Source: Carnegiea gigantea (lineage: Eukaryota; Streptophyta; Magnoliopsida; Caryophyllales; Cactaceae). Taken from it: DNA of 64,000 nt. The DNA is taken from contig JAKOGI010000144.1 in the NCBI GenBank assembly GCA_029747015.1, positions 703,001 through 767,000 on the forward strand. Reading direction: 5' to 3'. How positions within the stretch are numbered: the stretch's first letter is position 1; each line of letters begins with the position of its first letter. The notes below the pieces were generated by a model, which had not been told where the DNA came from, made no database searches, and worked only from the letters and a program-made list of their open reading frames with translations. Below are positions 34,893 through 47,002 of this stretch, piece after piece. A program made the position numbers and the translations under genes.

Positions 34893-37718
34893 ATGGTATC
34901 GCTACGGTTCCCCTGCTCATCGTTTCCTTCGCCGGGAAAGCCCATCAACCCCTCCTCCTCTTCTCGCCGCCCATCTTTCATCCCTGCCGTCACCGCTGCC
35001 GCCGTGGCTTGCACCGTCGCCGCCGCGGGAAACGCCATTACCCAGAACTCAAACCGACACCCATTTGTTCAAAACACATTAGATTTCATCCTCTCTCATC
35101 TGCCACCGAATTTGAACCCTTCTCCCTTCTGGGCTTCCCTTTCTCTCTCTTCCGACGCTGCACCCGTTATGGAGTCGAAGACCGGGGCCTCATTCCCGCC
35201 TGTTATCAAGGATTCTCAGGCATTGTTGGGTATTGGGTTGCGGAGAAAGAGCATTTTTGGGCTTAAAAACATTGATGTCTATGCTTTTGGTATGTCCCCA
35301 TTCGTTGTTGTTTTGGATGATTTGTCGTTAATTGCTGATTCTTGTATGAATCGTTGATTGGTTTCATGCTTCTGTATTTGTCAATGAGGGAAATGGTTAA
35401 ATTTTAGTTAGGTGACAGTGATGACTGCCTTGCTTACCAGTTGCTTACCCAATTGTGTCAAAATGTGGATTGCACAATTTGATATGCTTGATGTGGCATA
35501 ATGCCCTTATAGGAGGAGAGAGTTTAGCACCAGTACCACATATGTGGCACTTATGGCTTAAGGGTTTTCCCTAATTTCTACTGTAGCATTTGGATATGAT
35601 GATGTTAGAACATATTTGCAAAATAGGTTGGGATTATTAATATAAAGCCAGGTCACTTTGGAACTTCTATTTAGAAGAGATTTCACATGCTAAGTGATTC
35701 AGCATTGCATGATTAGGTCAAGATTCCATGGATTCTTTTAAGTGATAACTGCTCATTCGGGTGGCAATCATTTGTGCTATCCGTTTGAATATGATGTTTT
35801 AGCGTTTGAGGAACTTTTGAAGGTGCTAAGTTTGAGATAAGCTATAATGGAAATGAGGGTAGTGTCAGTATAGGCGTGTATGTTGTTCGTTGCTGATAAC
35901 AGACTGGAGCTGCTCCTCGTGAAGCAGAGATACAGCTGACGTTCTTCCGTATGATTGGATCTTTTATATTTATAGGTGTATATGCTGATGAAGATGATGT
36001 TCAAAAGAAGCTGAGTGAGAAATATGGGAAGCTTTCGGCTTCTGAATTGAAGGGAAATAAGGATTTCAACGAAGATGTGTTGGCAAGTGATATAAATCTT
36101 ACAGTCAGACTACAGATAGTCTACTCCAAGTTGAGCATACGGTCAGTGCGGGGTGCTTTTGAAGATTCAGTTGGAAGCAGACTTCAAAAGTTTGGAGGGC
36201 CAAATAACAAAGAATTGCTCCAGAGGTACGTCATTTCCCAAGTTCTACAATTTGATTTTTTTCCCCTTATAACTCGTATCCTATCATCGATAGACTTCCA
36301 AACAGTAAAGATAAAAGCAACTACAGTAACAGATGCCTGTGGCTTAGTTTAAAAAAGCCCGCCTGAGGCACACCTAGGCGCGCCTGGAAGGGGATGAGGT
36401 GTGCCTCAAGTATGCGAAGCTATATCTTCCCCCCTTTTCTTCTTTTTCTTAGCCTTGCCTTTAGCTTTTTCCTTCTTTTCCTCCCTTGGAAGCTAAAAGG
36501 TGAGCTAAACTTGTACTGTAAGATGTGCATTGGGAACTATGATGATCAGATAACATACCTTAAGGTTATTTGTGGTGTTAGTAGTCATATTGATGTCTAA
36601 TCACATTTTTAATGTATTTATCTAACTTATTTATGCAAAATATGCTTTGGAAATATGAAATACTTTAAAAAAAATTTTGCATAGCAGTGCGTCTCGCATC
36701 CATAATGCGTGCGCCTTCTCCTCGTGCCTTGCGCCTCACCCTTTGGGACCCTATGCGCCTCGCGCTTTTTAAAACTAAGGCCTGTGACTTTCCTCGTGTG
36801 GTTTGCACCACATCACACTGACGAAGGCCTGGAATCCCAATTCTGCTTAAGGCGCCAATCCATGAGTTGCAGGGAATTTGTGATTAAGATCACGCAATTT
36901 TGATATCTTGGAACTACAAGGGCACACCATTCCTTGTTGCTGTAGTAAACCACCCACCTCTTATACAATCAATTGAGATATCTCAAAGTCAAAGGTTTGA
37001 ACTTATCTTGGATGTTAATGCTAAGTTGCTAACCTTTTTCTGCTTGACGTCAAGTTCAAATTGGTTCTTACTGGTCATTCCCCATTCCATGTTTTCTTGT
37101 GAAAATATCTGGGCATGAAGCCTTGTCATTCAAATATCTGAATTTTCTGTTTTACTTCTTGACTTTTTGTTCTCAATAAGACTTGCAGAGAACTCTGTGG
37201 CGCTGTATACTAACAAGATTCCTCTTTCACATTCCTGATATATGTAGCAGGGGCTTGTCTTGAAAGACTTGTAAACTTTCAGCCCAATTCCTGCTGGTCC
37301 ACTTTTCTTTTCCCTGTTGTCACCTTCTACCAGTGCTAACTCATAGAATCTAAGCCCATCAACTGCTTGGGCTGTGACCATCTGTCCATTTTCTATGTTC
37401 TCCAAATATCTTTTTCTGTAACTTCTGCTTAATTTATTTTTTCTGAAGCTTGGAGCTTCGTATACTAGCTTGAAATCCTTTTCATCCCCTCCCCCCGAAA
37501 TCCCTATGTTTGCTAAAAAAACTCACACTGCTCCTATTTTAAAATGTCCTGAAGCTGCTTGTGCACTGCTGACCTTTGTTGGCCCATGAAAAGTTGATAT
37601 GGAATGCAATTCTTCTACTATTGTTTGTAACATCAATGTTTTAATTCTCAAGGAATAGAAACAGAGGAAGAAATTATTAAGAAGGGGAGACAACAGGGTT
37701 TTTCTTTCTACTTTTCCT

Positions 37719-37752
<34 letters not shown>

Positions 37753-38895
37753 GGGGGAGGGGGTGTTTATGGGACTAGAAACATCTCCCATAAAAGAACT
37801 CCGGAATTCTGGAGAGGAAGAGATTTAGTAGACACAAAACTTCCTCTTTTATCTCTCTTTTCCTTTTCTGTTTTCTTTTCTTTTCTTTTTTTTTTCCCCC
37901 TTTGTAGAAAGGAACTGGGGGAAGGAGGTGTCTTCAGAAAAGAGAACGTACCTCATTGTTCAGAGAGGAAGCTACTCTTTGTAAGAGGGGTGCAGGAAAG
38001 TTGTATGATTAAGTTCCAAAGGCATCTCTGCAATCTCATTTCTAAAGCCATGGGATTGGCCTTTTGACATCTAGATTGTTGACGCGGGTCTAAAGCGAGA
38101 TTCGCATTTTTAAGGCAAAGGGTTGGAATTCTATGTAGGAAAAGCATAATAATAAATAAAGACTACTGAACAATGCATGCTACATAACCCCATCCAACAG
38201 GAGGTGACCCAGCGTGTTCCTTTCGATTCTGGAGTGGTACGTACTTGATTTCACTTACAGTGCCATGAATGTTGGGATTGCCATGATATGTTTTCCAAAC
38301 GTCATGATCATGATTGAAAATGCCTGAGAACATATGAGACATGTTTGTACATTTGTTTAATTTAAGGTAAAACTGATAATTTTCTAAGAAAGAATGCTGT
38401 CTCCGAAATGATTGGAAGGAATATGCCACCAATTTATTGCAAGTGATCTGTCATCTGGTTTCCTTGCAGATTCACTTCTCAGTTCAAGGATGACGTTAAA
38501 ATACCCAAGGGTTCCATCATAGAACTCTCAAGGGAGCATGGTCATGTGCTTCGTACAAAAAGTTAGCCCCTCGCCCCCCCCTTCTTGCAAGCAGGAACCT
38601 CCTATTTGATGGCTTTGAACTCTTAGGGGTGAAATGACTGCCTCAAATTTCATGATAGATGCGATCAAGCTGAGTAAATATCTTCCTATTGTTGCTTACG
38701 AATACAACTTAAGGGTGTACTTTTTGAAATTTTGCAGTTGATGGAGAGGAGATGGGAAGCATTCAGAGCAAACTTCTCTGCCAATCAGTTCTAGATTTAT
38801 ATATCGGTGAAGACCCGTTTGATCAACAAGCCAAAGAGAATATAATGCACAAATTGGCAAAGGTCTTTGATGACAAGAATGCACCAGTCGGGTGA
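34893..38895 (+). CDS. FAP1: Plastid fatty-acid-binding protein, chalcone-isomerase fold (FAP1 type)
   Basis: Four exons (34893-35289, 35976-36225, 38470-38561, 38738-38895) join with GT-AG borders to 298 aa. FAP1 proteins bind fatty acids in the chloroplast stroma and lack the chalcone-isomerase reaction. The first 90 or so residues are Ser/Pro/Ala-rich, fitting a transit peptide. Diagnostic segments are LLGIGLRRKSIFGLKNIDVY, FGVYADEDDVQKKLSEKYG, DINLTVRLQIVYSKLSIRSV, SRLQKFGGPNNKELLQRFTS and QSVLDLYIGEDPFDQQAKEN. The Arg and Tyr of the TVRLQIVY strand lie where FAPs contact the fatty-acid carboxylate (family knowledge). Length and order match Arabidopsis At3g63170. Intron 2 is long (2.2 kb) and contains a MITE. 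The neighbour on the right is chloroplast RRF. Confidence 0.92.
36342..36779. mobile_element. 438-bp MITE in FAP1 intron 2 with a 7-bp target-site duplication
   Basis: The left end is GCTTAGTTTAAAAAAGCCCG. The right end in reverse is CTTAGTTTTAAAAAGCGCGA. They form imperfect inverted repeats followed by GGCGC-type words. GCCTGTG occurs directly before (36335-36341) and directly after (36780-36786). The interior has no coding capacity. The duplication length suggests hAT-type or similar mobilisation. Confidence 0.78.
37130..37405 (-). other. 91-codon minus-strand open frame inside FAP1 intron 2
   Basis: This uninterrupted frame has fairly protein-like composition (for example VDGLRFYELALVEGDNREKK) but I recognise no family. 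It has no visible promoter. It may be a fragment of a captured or older gene, or chance. Confidence 0.2.
37719..37750. repeat. (TG)n microsatellite in FAP1 intron 2
   Basis: About 14 TG units followed by TTTTGGGGGAGGGGG. Confidence 0.9.
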
Positions 38896-40600
38896 GGCAG
38901 GATAGCCATCAAGTATCAAACAATCTGTTTTGTGCTTTAGAAACCCTACACAAACCATCAGGAAACGCCCCATAGGTCACTTTCACTTATGTTGTATCTG
39001 TCTGTTCACAAATAATTGCCTTGGAGTTTAAGTTTCACACTACCTGTACGGATGTAGCTGCAGCATCTAATGTCACTATGTCAGTTCAAATAGTTGAATT
39101 TGGGAAGGGAAAATCAGTACGCAAGTCATCACGGCAATTTATGCCTTTTGATTTGTTATAATGGAATGTCAATATTAGTCCGTTGCTATACGTTATGGGG
39201 GGTGAGTGATACCGGTTATTGGGAAAATTTTCCTTCTAATGATACTGTTTCGGTTATTCTAACTGTGCCATCAGCTCAAGGAGCCTTACTGAGCCGTCTG
39301 AGCGTCACCTGCTGCCTGGTGGTGCCTCTCAGTTATGAATGATAAGATAAAAACCAAGTCTTAGGAGGAATATATCTTCTGAGTTTCAGTAGGTATACAC
39401 CCACTCTAGAATAGATTTTGGGCCCTCCATATTTTGATAGGAAAAATTAGTCCTTGTCTGATTTCAGAAAGTGCTTGGATTTACGATTTTTAAGTTAAAT
39501 TTTGGTTTGAATGGGTTCATCTTAGGTTCAATGACTTCAATCCACTATTGCTTCGGCCAGTAGCTAATCACTTCTCATGAGAAGATATATTTTGTTGGAA
39601 AATCTCGAATGATCCAATTTTCATTAGGTCAACTCTGCCAAAACTCAGCTGTCTTAGGGCTTGTTCTTTTCGTAGGTAAATTGGGATGGATAAAAGGGCG
39701 AAGTAGATTGAGGTAGGCCGAGGTGGGTTAATGTGGGTTGAAGTTGATATTTTTTTTTTTTTTTTGAGATAGGTTAAAGTGGGTTGAAGCTGGTTGAAGT
39801 TGGTATATTTTTTATGTAGTGGGTTGAAATAGGTTAAAATAATGAAAATGTAATTTATGTATGATAATGTATGAAGTCATTGAAATTTTTAGTGCATTTT
39901 TTCGGTAAATGCTAATTTAACAATTTTGTAACTATTTTTGTAAAAGTTTGAGGCCAGCACCACTTGTCTATTTTTAACGATTTGGCTAATGAAATTTATT
40001 TGTCACAATTTTTTATATATGTATGTAAAAAATTCAGATGTAACATAAGAAAATAGTATGATGATAATTGTTACAAAATATATTAGCAATATATATTTGT
40101 TGTTAATTTTAAAATATAAGAGTTACTTGAAAATAGCTGTTTCCTAATTTTATACTAGTAACAGATGAAAAATTTAGTTATGGAAAATAATAAAAATATG
40201 ATGTAATTTCAAAAGCACATGAAAGCAAAATATCATGATGTATTTCCAGTGATGACTTCCAAATTTCCACCATTTTCAAATCATACTACTTTTGTATTGG
40301 TATATATTCAGAACATCAAAATCTTCAAGCCATACTAATTCCAAAGTATAATAATTTACAAAAAGGTATTATGGTTATCTTTTTGTTGCAAAAATAATTG
40401 AATCTCACATGACATTTTGCAAATTATTACAAATTATTAAAATTATGAAGGAGATGGGTTGAAATAGGTTGAAGTAAATTGAAGTAAGTTGAAGTTAGTT
40501 GAAGTTAATATTTTTTTTCAAGTAGGCTAAATTAGATTGAAGTAGGTTAAGGTTGATAAATTCAAAAGGACTTACGAAAAAAAACAGGGGCCCATTCAAG
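38896..40600. other. Spacer between FAP1 and chloroplast RRF (tail-to-tail)
   Basis: The first part is FAP1 3' UTR and flank. From 39657 it is mostly a repeat element (listed separately). No gene is visible. Confidence 0.5.
39657..40593. mobile_element. AT-rich element with minisatellite ends (GGTTGAAGT-type units)
   Basis: The left end reads GGGCTTGTTCTTTTCGTAGG. The right end in reverse reads GGGCCCCTGTTTTTTTTCGT. They are imperfect terminal inverted repeats. Just inside both ends are direct, not inverted, arrays of short units such as GGTTGAAGT and AGGTTAAA (39690-39840 and 40450-40555). The 600 bp between them is AT-rich and non-coding. The class is uncertain. Confidence 0.5.
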
Positions 40601-41074
40601 TTTCAATTTCGATTTGATCTTCCTTCGGTCAATTGGGAAGACATTGGCACGAACTTTTTTGCGGGGTGGGGGGCTCTACCTCTGTTAGTACTCTTCCAAA
40701 TTGAGAGCAAATAGCACCAGTGCCCATTAGATCTTTTCCTGTAGCGCGCATTAAGAGCCCTGTTAACCTTGAAACAAGTTGAAGTATAAAGTAGAAAGTT
40801 GATGCAAAGCCTCATATGATTACCATCTTGAAGCCTCATGTGATTACATTTCTCAACTAATGGTTACTGTGAACAAAGTACAAATCATTTCAAGGGAGCC
40901 CCATACCATCAAACATTGATAACATTGGAACCTACCCAGAAATCTCTAATGTCATCCACAAAAGAAATGTCCGACCATGGTATATTCATACGATACTGCA
41001 AGCTTCTTCACAAAAGAGGAATCAACAGAATTCACGGCGGACAAGATTGCAAGGTTCATGAATTTGTACAGTTC

Positions 41075-44000
41075 TCAAATTTTCATCAACTCCTGCAAAC
41101 AAAACCGAGCATATTGAGAACCATTAGATGGAGGGATGAGCATGCCAAAACATGGGTAAGGACAAAGAAGGCAGGCCCGCTATAAAACCTACTGGCCAGA
41201 AAGTCCAAACCAACCGATCTTTTTTTCTTTTGGTTCTTTTTTTTGGGGGGGGGGGGTGTTGTAATGCAGGGAACGTTCGGAAATGCCAATGGTATCAATG
41301 TAGGGAGATCAGCAAGTCAGCTAGCTCTCACTCAAGACAAACATTCTCATATAGCAAAATCAAAACAAAGATTCCTTGCATCAGGCTCATGAGATGAAAC
41401 AAATAGAGACAAATGCATGGAATGTAAAAATTAATTTCAATAAGAAGATTATGGTTCAGCACCTGTTCTTTCTGTTTGTAGATGGAATCGACCTTCTTTA
41501 TGTATTCATCAGTCAACTTCTGCAGCAATACAAACCCAGCATGGCCAGACGGCCATCAGAAACAGAGGATTCAGGAAAGGTTAAACAGCTGGTCAGTGGA
41601 CACCATGATAAAGCCAGAAAATAAGACCTCCCAACACAAGGCCATCAACTAAACACAAACATTTTCAACGGGCAATCCGAACCGATTTAATTTTTGTTTC
41701 TTTATTTCTTTTCCTTACTGGTACTTGAGATGATAGGTAACAAGACCATGTAAGAGTAAGGAATGGTCCACTGAGATTCAATTCACTTTGTATCCCACTC
41801 CCCCCCCCCCCCCCAAAAAAAAAAAAAAAAAGGGTGTCCAATGAGTGATAGGCCTCTGAAGGAACATCTCACCTAACAAACCCAAAAAGTATGGAAGAAA
41901 AGGTCAACTGGACTGTCCCGGTTTAGCTCAATCCAGTCCCCTCAAGGAGCTAAGCTAAGCAGACTAGCTGACGGTGGTTGTTCTGACCCAAACTCATCTG
42001 AGGCTAGCTCACCCAGGCCCAGCTGCTACCCCCAATTTACACCAGTCTCGAGGGGCCAAATTCATGCCATCCATCGAATTCATATCTCCTCTCTAAGATG
42101 CAGTAGCATTCGGTTAGAAAGGCTGGCAATACCTGCATATCATCTGAGAGATCCCTTGCATTATCTTCTGAAAGCTTTTTCTCCTGCAACCATCAAGAGC
42201 ATCATGACCAATTATCATGAGTGTTCACAAAAACATGAGAATTACTATCATCAATGTAACGATCAACACCTTTTCAAGTTTTTCATAAATTTTCAAGGCA
42301 TCTCTTCTCACATGCCTGATTGCAACCTATAAATGAAGAAGTTCATGACAGAATGAATACACTCTGAATCATAGAACAGAGCAGAAGATACCAAAATGCT
42401 ATCTGCATTGGGAAATCATACCCTTGCTTCTTCCGCAAGCTTAGAGACAACTCTTAAGAGCTCCTGCAGTCGCCGCACGCAAATTCAGTTCAGGAAAAAT
42501 AAAAAGGAAAAAGGCAAGAAAAAGAAAATGCCAGAAAAAAAAGGAAAGAAAAAGCAAATGAGAAGTAAAGATCAAACTTCTACATGCTGACAGAAGGGGG
42601 TGGGGAATGATACAGCTATCATATGGTAATTGGTTGGAGGAAATGTGTGTTTCTCCTATTTTTATCAGCAGTCCAAGCAGATAACAGTCGCTTTTGGCGA
42701 GTTATTCAGCGTTAGATTATCACAGGGTAAAGCAAAATACTCACTAAACCATTCCATACTTCTCCTGTTGTGAAATAGTAGTCAGCCAACAGTTAACTGA
42801 AGCAGGGTTCAACGGAAATGATCTATCAGCAATTCAAGCATGAGGTTGTATGTATAACCCCTCAACAACCCATGTATGGGGACTTAGGATATCAATTCAG
42901 TGGGACACTTCTCAGTTCTCGCTCAGTTACCCATAGCTGTAAACCATATACCAATAGCAGTGGTCCACAATTTGAAAGGCCAAAATGCAGGTGGATTTTT
43001 TTCTTCTTTTCTTTGGGGGGGGGGGGGAAGGGTTAGTCTACATGACATGACAGCATTAACAGGTCTCCATTCCAGCACAGTTAGAACAGTATAAAACAAA
43101 AGGATGTAGTGATAAACAACTGATAGGGTAAAATTAAGCAATAGCCAGGAAAGGAACCATATTAATTTGAACCCGTAGCCCCAGCCAATTGGATATAATA
43201 GAGTAAGCCTCATGGGATCACTGTGTAAAGCGCATACATAGGTCTCTCTCACATCACAAAAGACCTAGTAATACACAACACATGCACAACAAAGAAAAAG
43301 AAGGCAAAAACATCTTGTAAGACCAGCATAAAATGCAATTGCCAATTCTAGTAGGAATAATGCATGCTCAACTCAAGAACAACTTAACGTAATTAAACCT
43401 CCATTTCAATAGAATATGAAGAACTACCTTCCTTCTTTCTGAAGTTAATGGAGGCATAGACAACCGAATAACTGCTCCATCATTACTGGGAGTTAAACCA
43501 AGTTCGGATTTTAGTATGGCCTTCTCTATAACCTTCAAGCTGTCAAATGATCATAATCAATCTACATTCCATAAACAGAATCAAGAACCACAAGGAGAAA
43601 AACATTTGTACAGAATAATGTAGAATGTACAAAGTTCGAACAGATGAAAATAAAAAAATCAGACGCTGTCTCAAAATTGTCTAGTTGGGAATGTCTACAA
43701 AATTCGATTAAGTCTTCTCATCCTGCAGACAACAAGGTGATCATGTTTCATTATTACTTAATTGAGTAGACTACAACCATAAGGCATTTCCATACCCCAA
43801 AAAAAGGGTGAGTACCTGTACAACTGTACAAGGCTTTTGCAAAACTTCTCTGTTCTCAAAGATCAAAGGATGACAATTTCATCAAGGTCACACCAAAGTC
43901 TCAATTCACAAGTCAATAATTGCACCCAAATCTAAAAGTTGATCACTATTTTCAATATCATCCTAAATATTGCGCATATGCAGAACCTCATTACATGGTA

Positions 44001-46912
44001 CTTATATGAGATTCCTACATGAGAGTTGATTTTCAACAATGCCACCAATCATTGCTGCTAACCACAGGAATCCCCAAACCATTTAATGCATACTTAGAGA
44101 GTGAGACCTATGCACCACAAAGGAGGTGTAACCTGAGCAAATATACCTTGACTTGTCATATGGGGAAACCAAGATGGAACTGGCATCTGGGGTACTAATC
44201 TGTGCAATGCTTTTCAAGCTGACAGGAGTTCCATAGTACTCGACCTACACAGGTGTTGAGTCAATCATTCAGTTAAAGGAATGTTTGCAAGAGCATAGAG
44301 TATGAAACAGATGCTCACTGGATAGCAGCACTCAACCACTCAAAAAATGCACAATACCCTGTTTGATAATCCAGTAGGGAAAGAGGAAGGGAATCGGGGA
44401 AGTAGGGAAAATGTGGGAAAGAGGATACGAAAATTTCTTGCCTTATTTAGATGAGGAGAATATATTGCTCTATAGGAGTTTCCGAGTAAAAGGAGGGAAT
44501 CGAAGGAATAACATATTTTCTACTTATATCAGGTCAGTTTCCATACACTTCCTCCCTAGTCCCTACGAGGCTAAGACCTTGTAAATGATGCTCCCGAATG
44601 CCCCTCCTTTCCTAACTCCCAAACAGGCTGAAGATTAAAAAATGCAAATTGTATATTTCTACGACATTAACTGTACGTACCTCCACTCGATCCAACATGT
44701 CTGGGTTTGCTCGGTTCGTCCTTACAGAATTAAAATTTTTGCGAAGTGCTTCAATAGCCTTCTCCATCCTTTGTTTCTTAAAAAACATGCAAATTGTCAA
44801 CTCAAAAGTGGTTTCAATTGCACAAATAGTTTCTGTTTTTCATTCTAGTAAAGCATCAACAATTATATAGGCAAATTGAATCTGACATTATTCTGCATAC
44901 GACTTAAAAAGCGCAGGAAACAGACTTACAGCATCAGTCTCAACTCTGGACTTGTGAGCTTGAATTTCCTCAACAGTTGCACACCTTACAACTCCTGCTC
45001 TGAAGTACAACCAGTAAAGTGCATCAAAAGAATGCAATACAGAATTGGATTTGCCACCCAGGCATCTAGAACCTATGTCCATTTGACTGCACAGGGCTTC
45101 TCACAAAGGGGCATAAATTCAAATCCAAGCAATGGACAAACCTGTTCCACAACTGTTTCACAACAATGGGCTTTCCAGAAAACTTCTTAACACCACAATC
45201 AATTCTAACATAGTTTGCAGCCGACCCCCAGAACGGGACATTGGTTCGCGTCACATGGGCTTGTGAATGATTGCATTCCACATTGTTAATGCCTGCATGA
45301 AATATCCACCAGAAGTATCTCAAGACAAATCAAGAATGATTCTTAAACATAAGGGACTACAGCAGGCAAGTTCACGCAATGAGTTATATTTAATATTTAT
45401 CCCTTGACAAGATACATAGTGATAAGAATCTAATTCCATACATGTTTTTTTAAAGGGGCACATTTAAACATTAGGATGTTCTTTTGGTCCTCTTGAGTTA
45501 CTCATTTTGCAATATTGATAACTACTACATCAACCACAAGCTTGAACAAAGTAATGCTGTATGAGTTTCCCCCTAAATTGGAAAAATAATTTCAAACACC
45601 AAGAGTCATTTGATTTCCTACCAAACTCATTTCAATGGAATGAATTAATTTTGTATCAATTTCAAGTCTTCAATGTATTAATTATCGGCCTCTTTGTGGC
45701 AAATATGTCTTGCAGAGGTAAGGTTGTCTACAACTGGATCTCCCATGTCCCACTAAAGCGGGATCTATACTGGAAGTTGTTTTTGTAGTGTATCTATGTG
45801 ATTGAAACCACTGATGGTTCAAGAATGTTAAAAAAATGAAAAAAGCTCAAAGATAATCTCCTAAAAATGGTGCATTTATGCATAAAAATAAAATTAGTGG
45901 CCTTGTGCACCAATATGCACAGATTGGTGCCAGGTCAACATTTAGTGTAGCGAAAAAGGACCTCAGTAACACTGCTGCAAGAAGTGGTGGAGCCTAGGAG
46001 AGGACAACCATGAAGAAGAAAACCCAGGGAAAACCATGAGAGCTTACAATGATGGAATGAGAGAGACTCTAGTTAGAGGAAAAGAAGAGTACCCATGTCA
46101 GAAGATAGGTACAAAATCACCAGGCTACGATTAGATTTAGATAGGTGAAGTACTAATACACCCCATCCAACCACTGCACTTGTATCATGTAGAGACATAC
46201 TGCAGATGAACTTTCTCCCACCATGATCAAAACTACGAATTAGGTTGACTGATAAACTAAAGCTCCTAAAGTTTCATAACCCTGAGTACTCTTCCGAGTT
46301 ATTTACGTATTATATTATGGGCGTCGCACTTCCTTACCCAACACTTAAACAAATCCCAAATTGCCTCTGTCGGGGACACTAATCTCAAAAGGTAGTAATA
46401 CTTGGGACTAACATTCTCATATAAGAGTATAGCAAATAACTACCAAACTTTAACCTCAAAATTTAAATTTAGCATTAGACACAAAGCGAACATAGATACG
46501 CTGCCCCCTCAAAACAGCTATCCCTTGCATGAAGTCTAATACTACATGCCAATTCCCAATTCAAATTTCAAATATCTATTCATGATGAATGCCCAAATTA
46601 TACGAGTCCCTTTAGCAAAAAGAGTTCAACTATGGCGTACATTCTACTAAGCCCGACCTAAACTAAGCAGGTGAAATAACAAAGCGAAACCAATACAACT
46701 AACTGAACCACATACAAAATCAGAAATAAGGGTCATATAACATGCAATGGAGGGTTTCAAAAGAGCAAGAAGCAGTAGTCTCCGTGGTTTAAACTTGCTT
46801 CGAACATAATAAGCGAATTCAAAGCAAATGACGAACCTTGAGAAGGGCAGAGAGACCTCCTATGGCGGAAAGATTGAACGTAAGTAGCGGAGGAAAGGGA
46901 CGAAGTCGCCAT
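41075..46912 (-). CDS. RRF: Chloroplast ribosome recycling factor
   Basis: Eleven GT-AG exons join to 275 aa, the length of Arabidopsis chloroplast RRF: 46912-46837, 45292-45142, 44999-44930, 44776-44681, 44244-44147, 43539-43428, 42463-42422, 42326-42270, 42183-42133, 41519-41463 and 41092-41075. After translation ends, RRF and EF-G split the 70S ribosome; this copy serves the plastid. The first 75-95 residues ([15 protein letters not shown]...) look like a transit peptide. From residue 100 the RRF domain reads [84 protein letters not shown] and [12 protein letters not shown], ending KEQELMKI. An upstream in-frame ATG at 47002 would add 30 residues; the 46912 start fits the family better. 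Confidence 0.93.
44357..44628. mobile_element. MITE-like element in intron 4 of RRF
   Basis: The left end CCCTGTTTGATAATCCAGTA and the reversed right end GCCTGTTTGGGAGTTAGGAA are imperfect inverted repeats, each followed by a GGGAAAGAGGAAGGG-like purine block. CCTGTTTG-type ends are common in plant MITEs. There is no coding capacity and no clear target-site duplication. Confidence 0.55.
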
Positions 46913-47002
46913 TAGCGAGAGCTCGAGCACAGCCGACACTGACAGACCCGAACGGATAGGGGGCAGATGAGAGAGAACGAGTGAAGGGTTTTTGATGTTC
47001 AC

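Noticed and set aside
34784..35266. Overlapping open frames in other frames over FAP1 exon 1
   Set aside because: They are shadows; the frame starting at 34893 carries the FAP1 sequence and splices in phase.
46913..47002. Upstream ATG as the start of chloroplast RRF
   Set aside because: It is in frame, but the 46912 start gives a normal plastid transit peptide and a 275-residue protein as in Arabidopsis.
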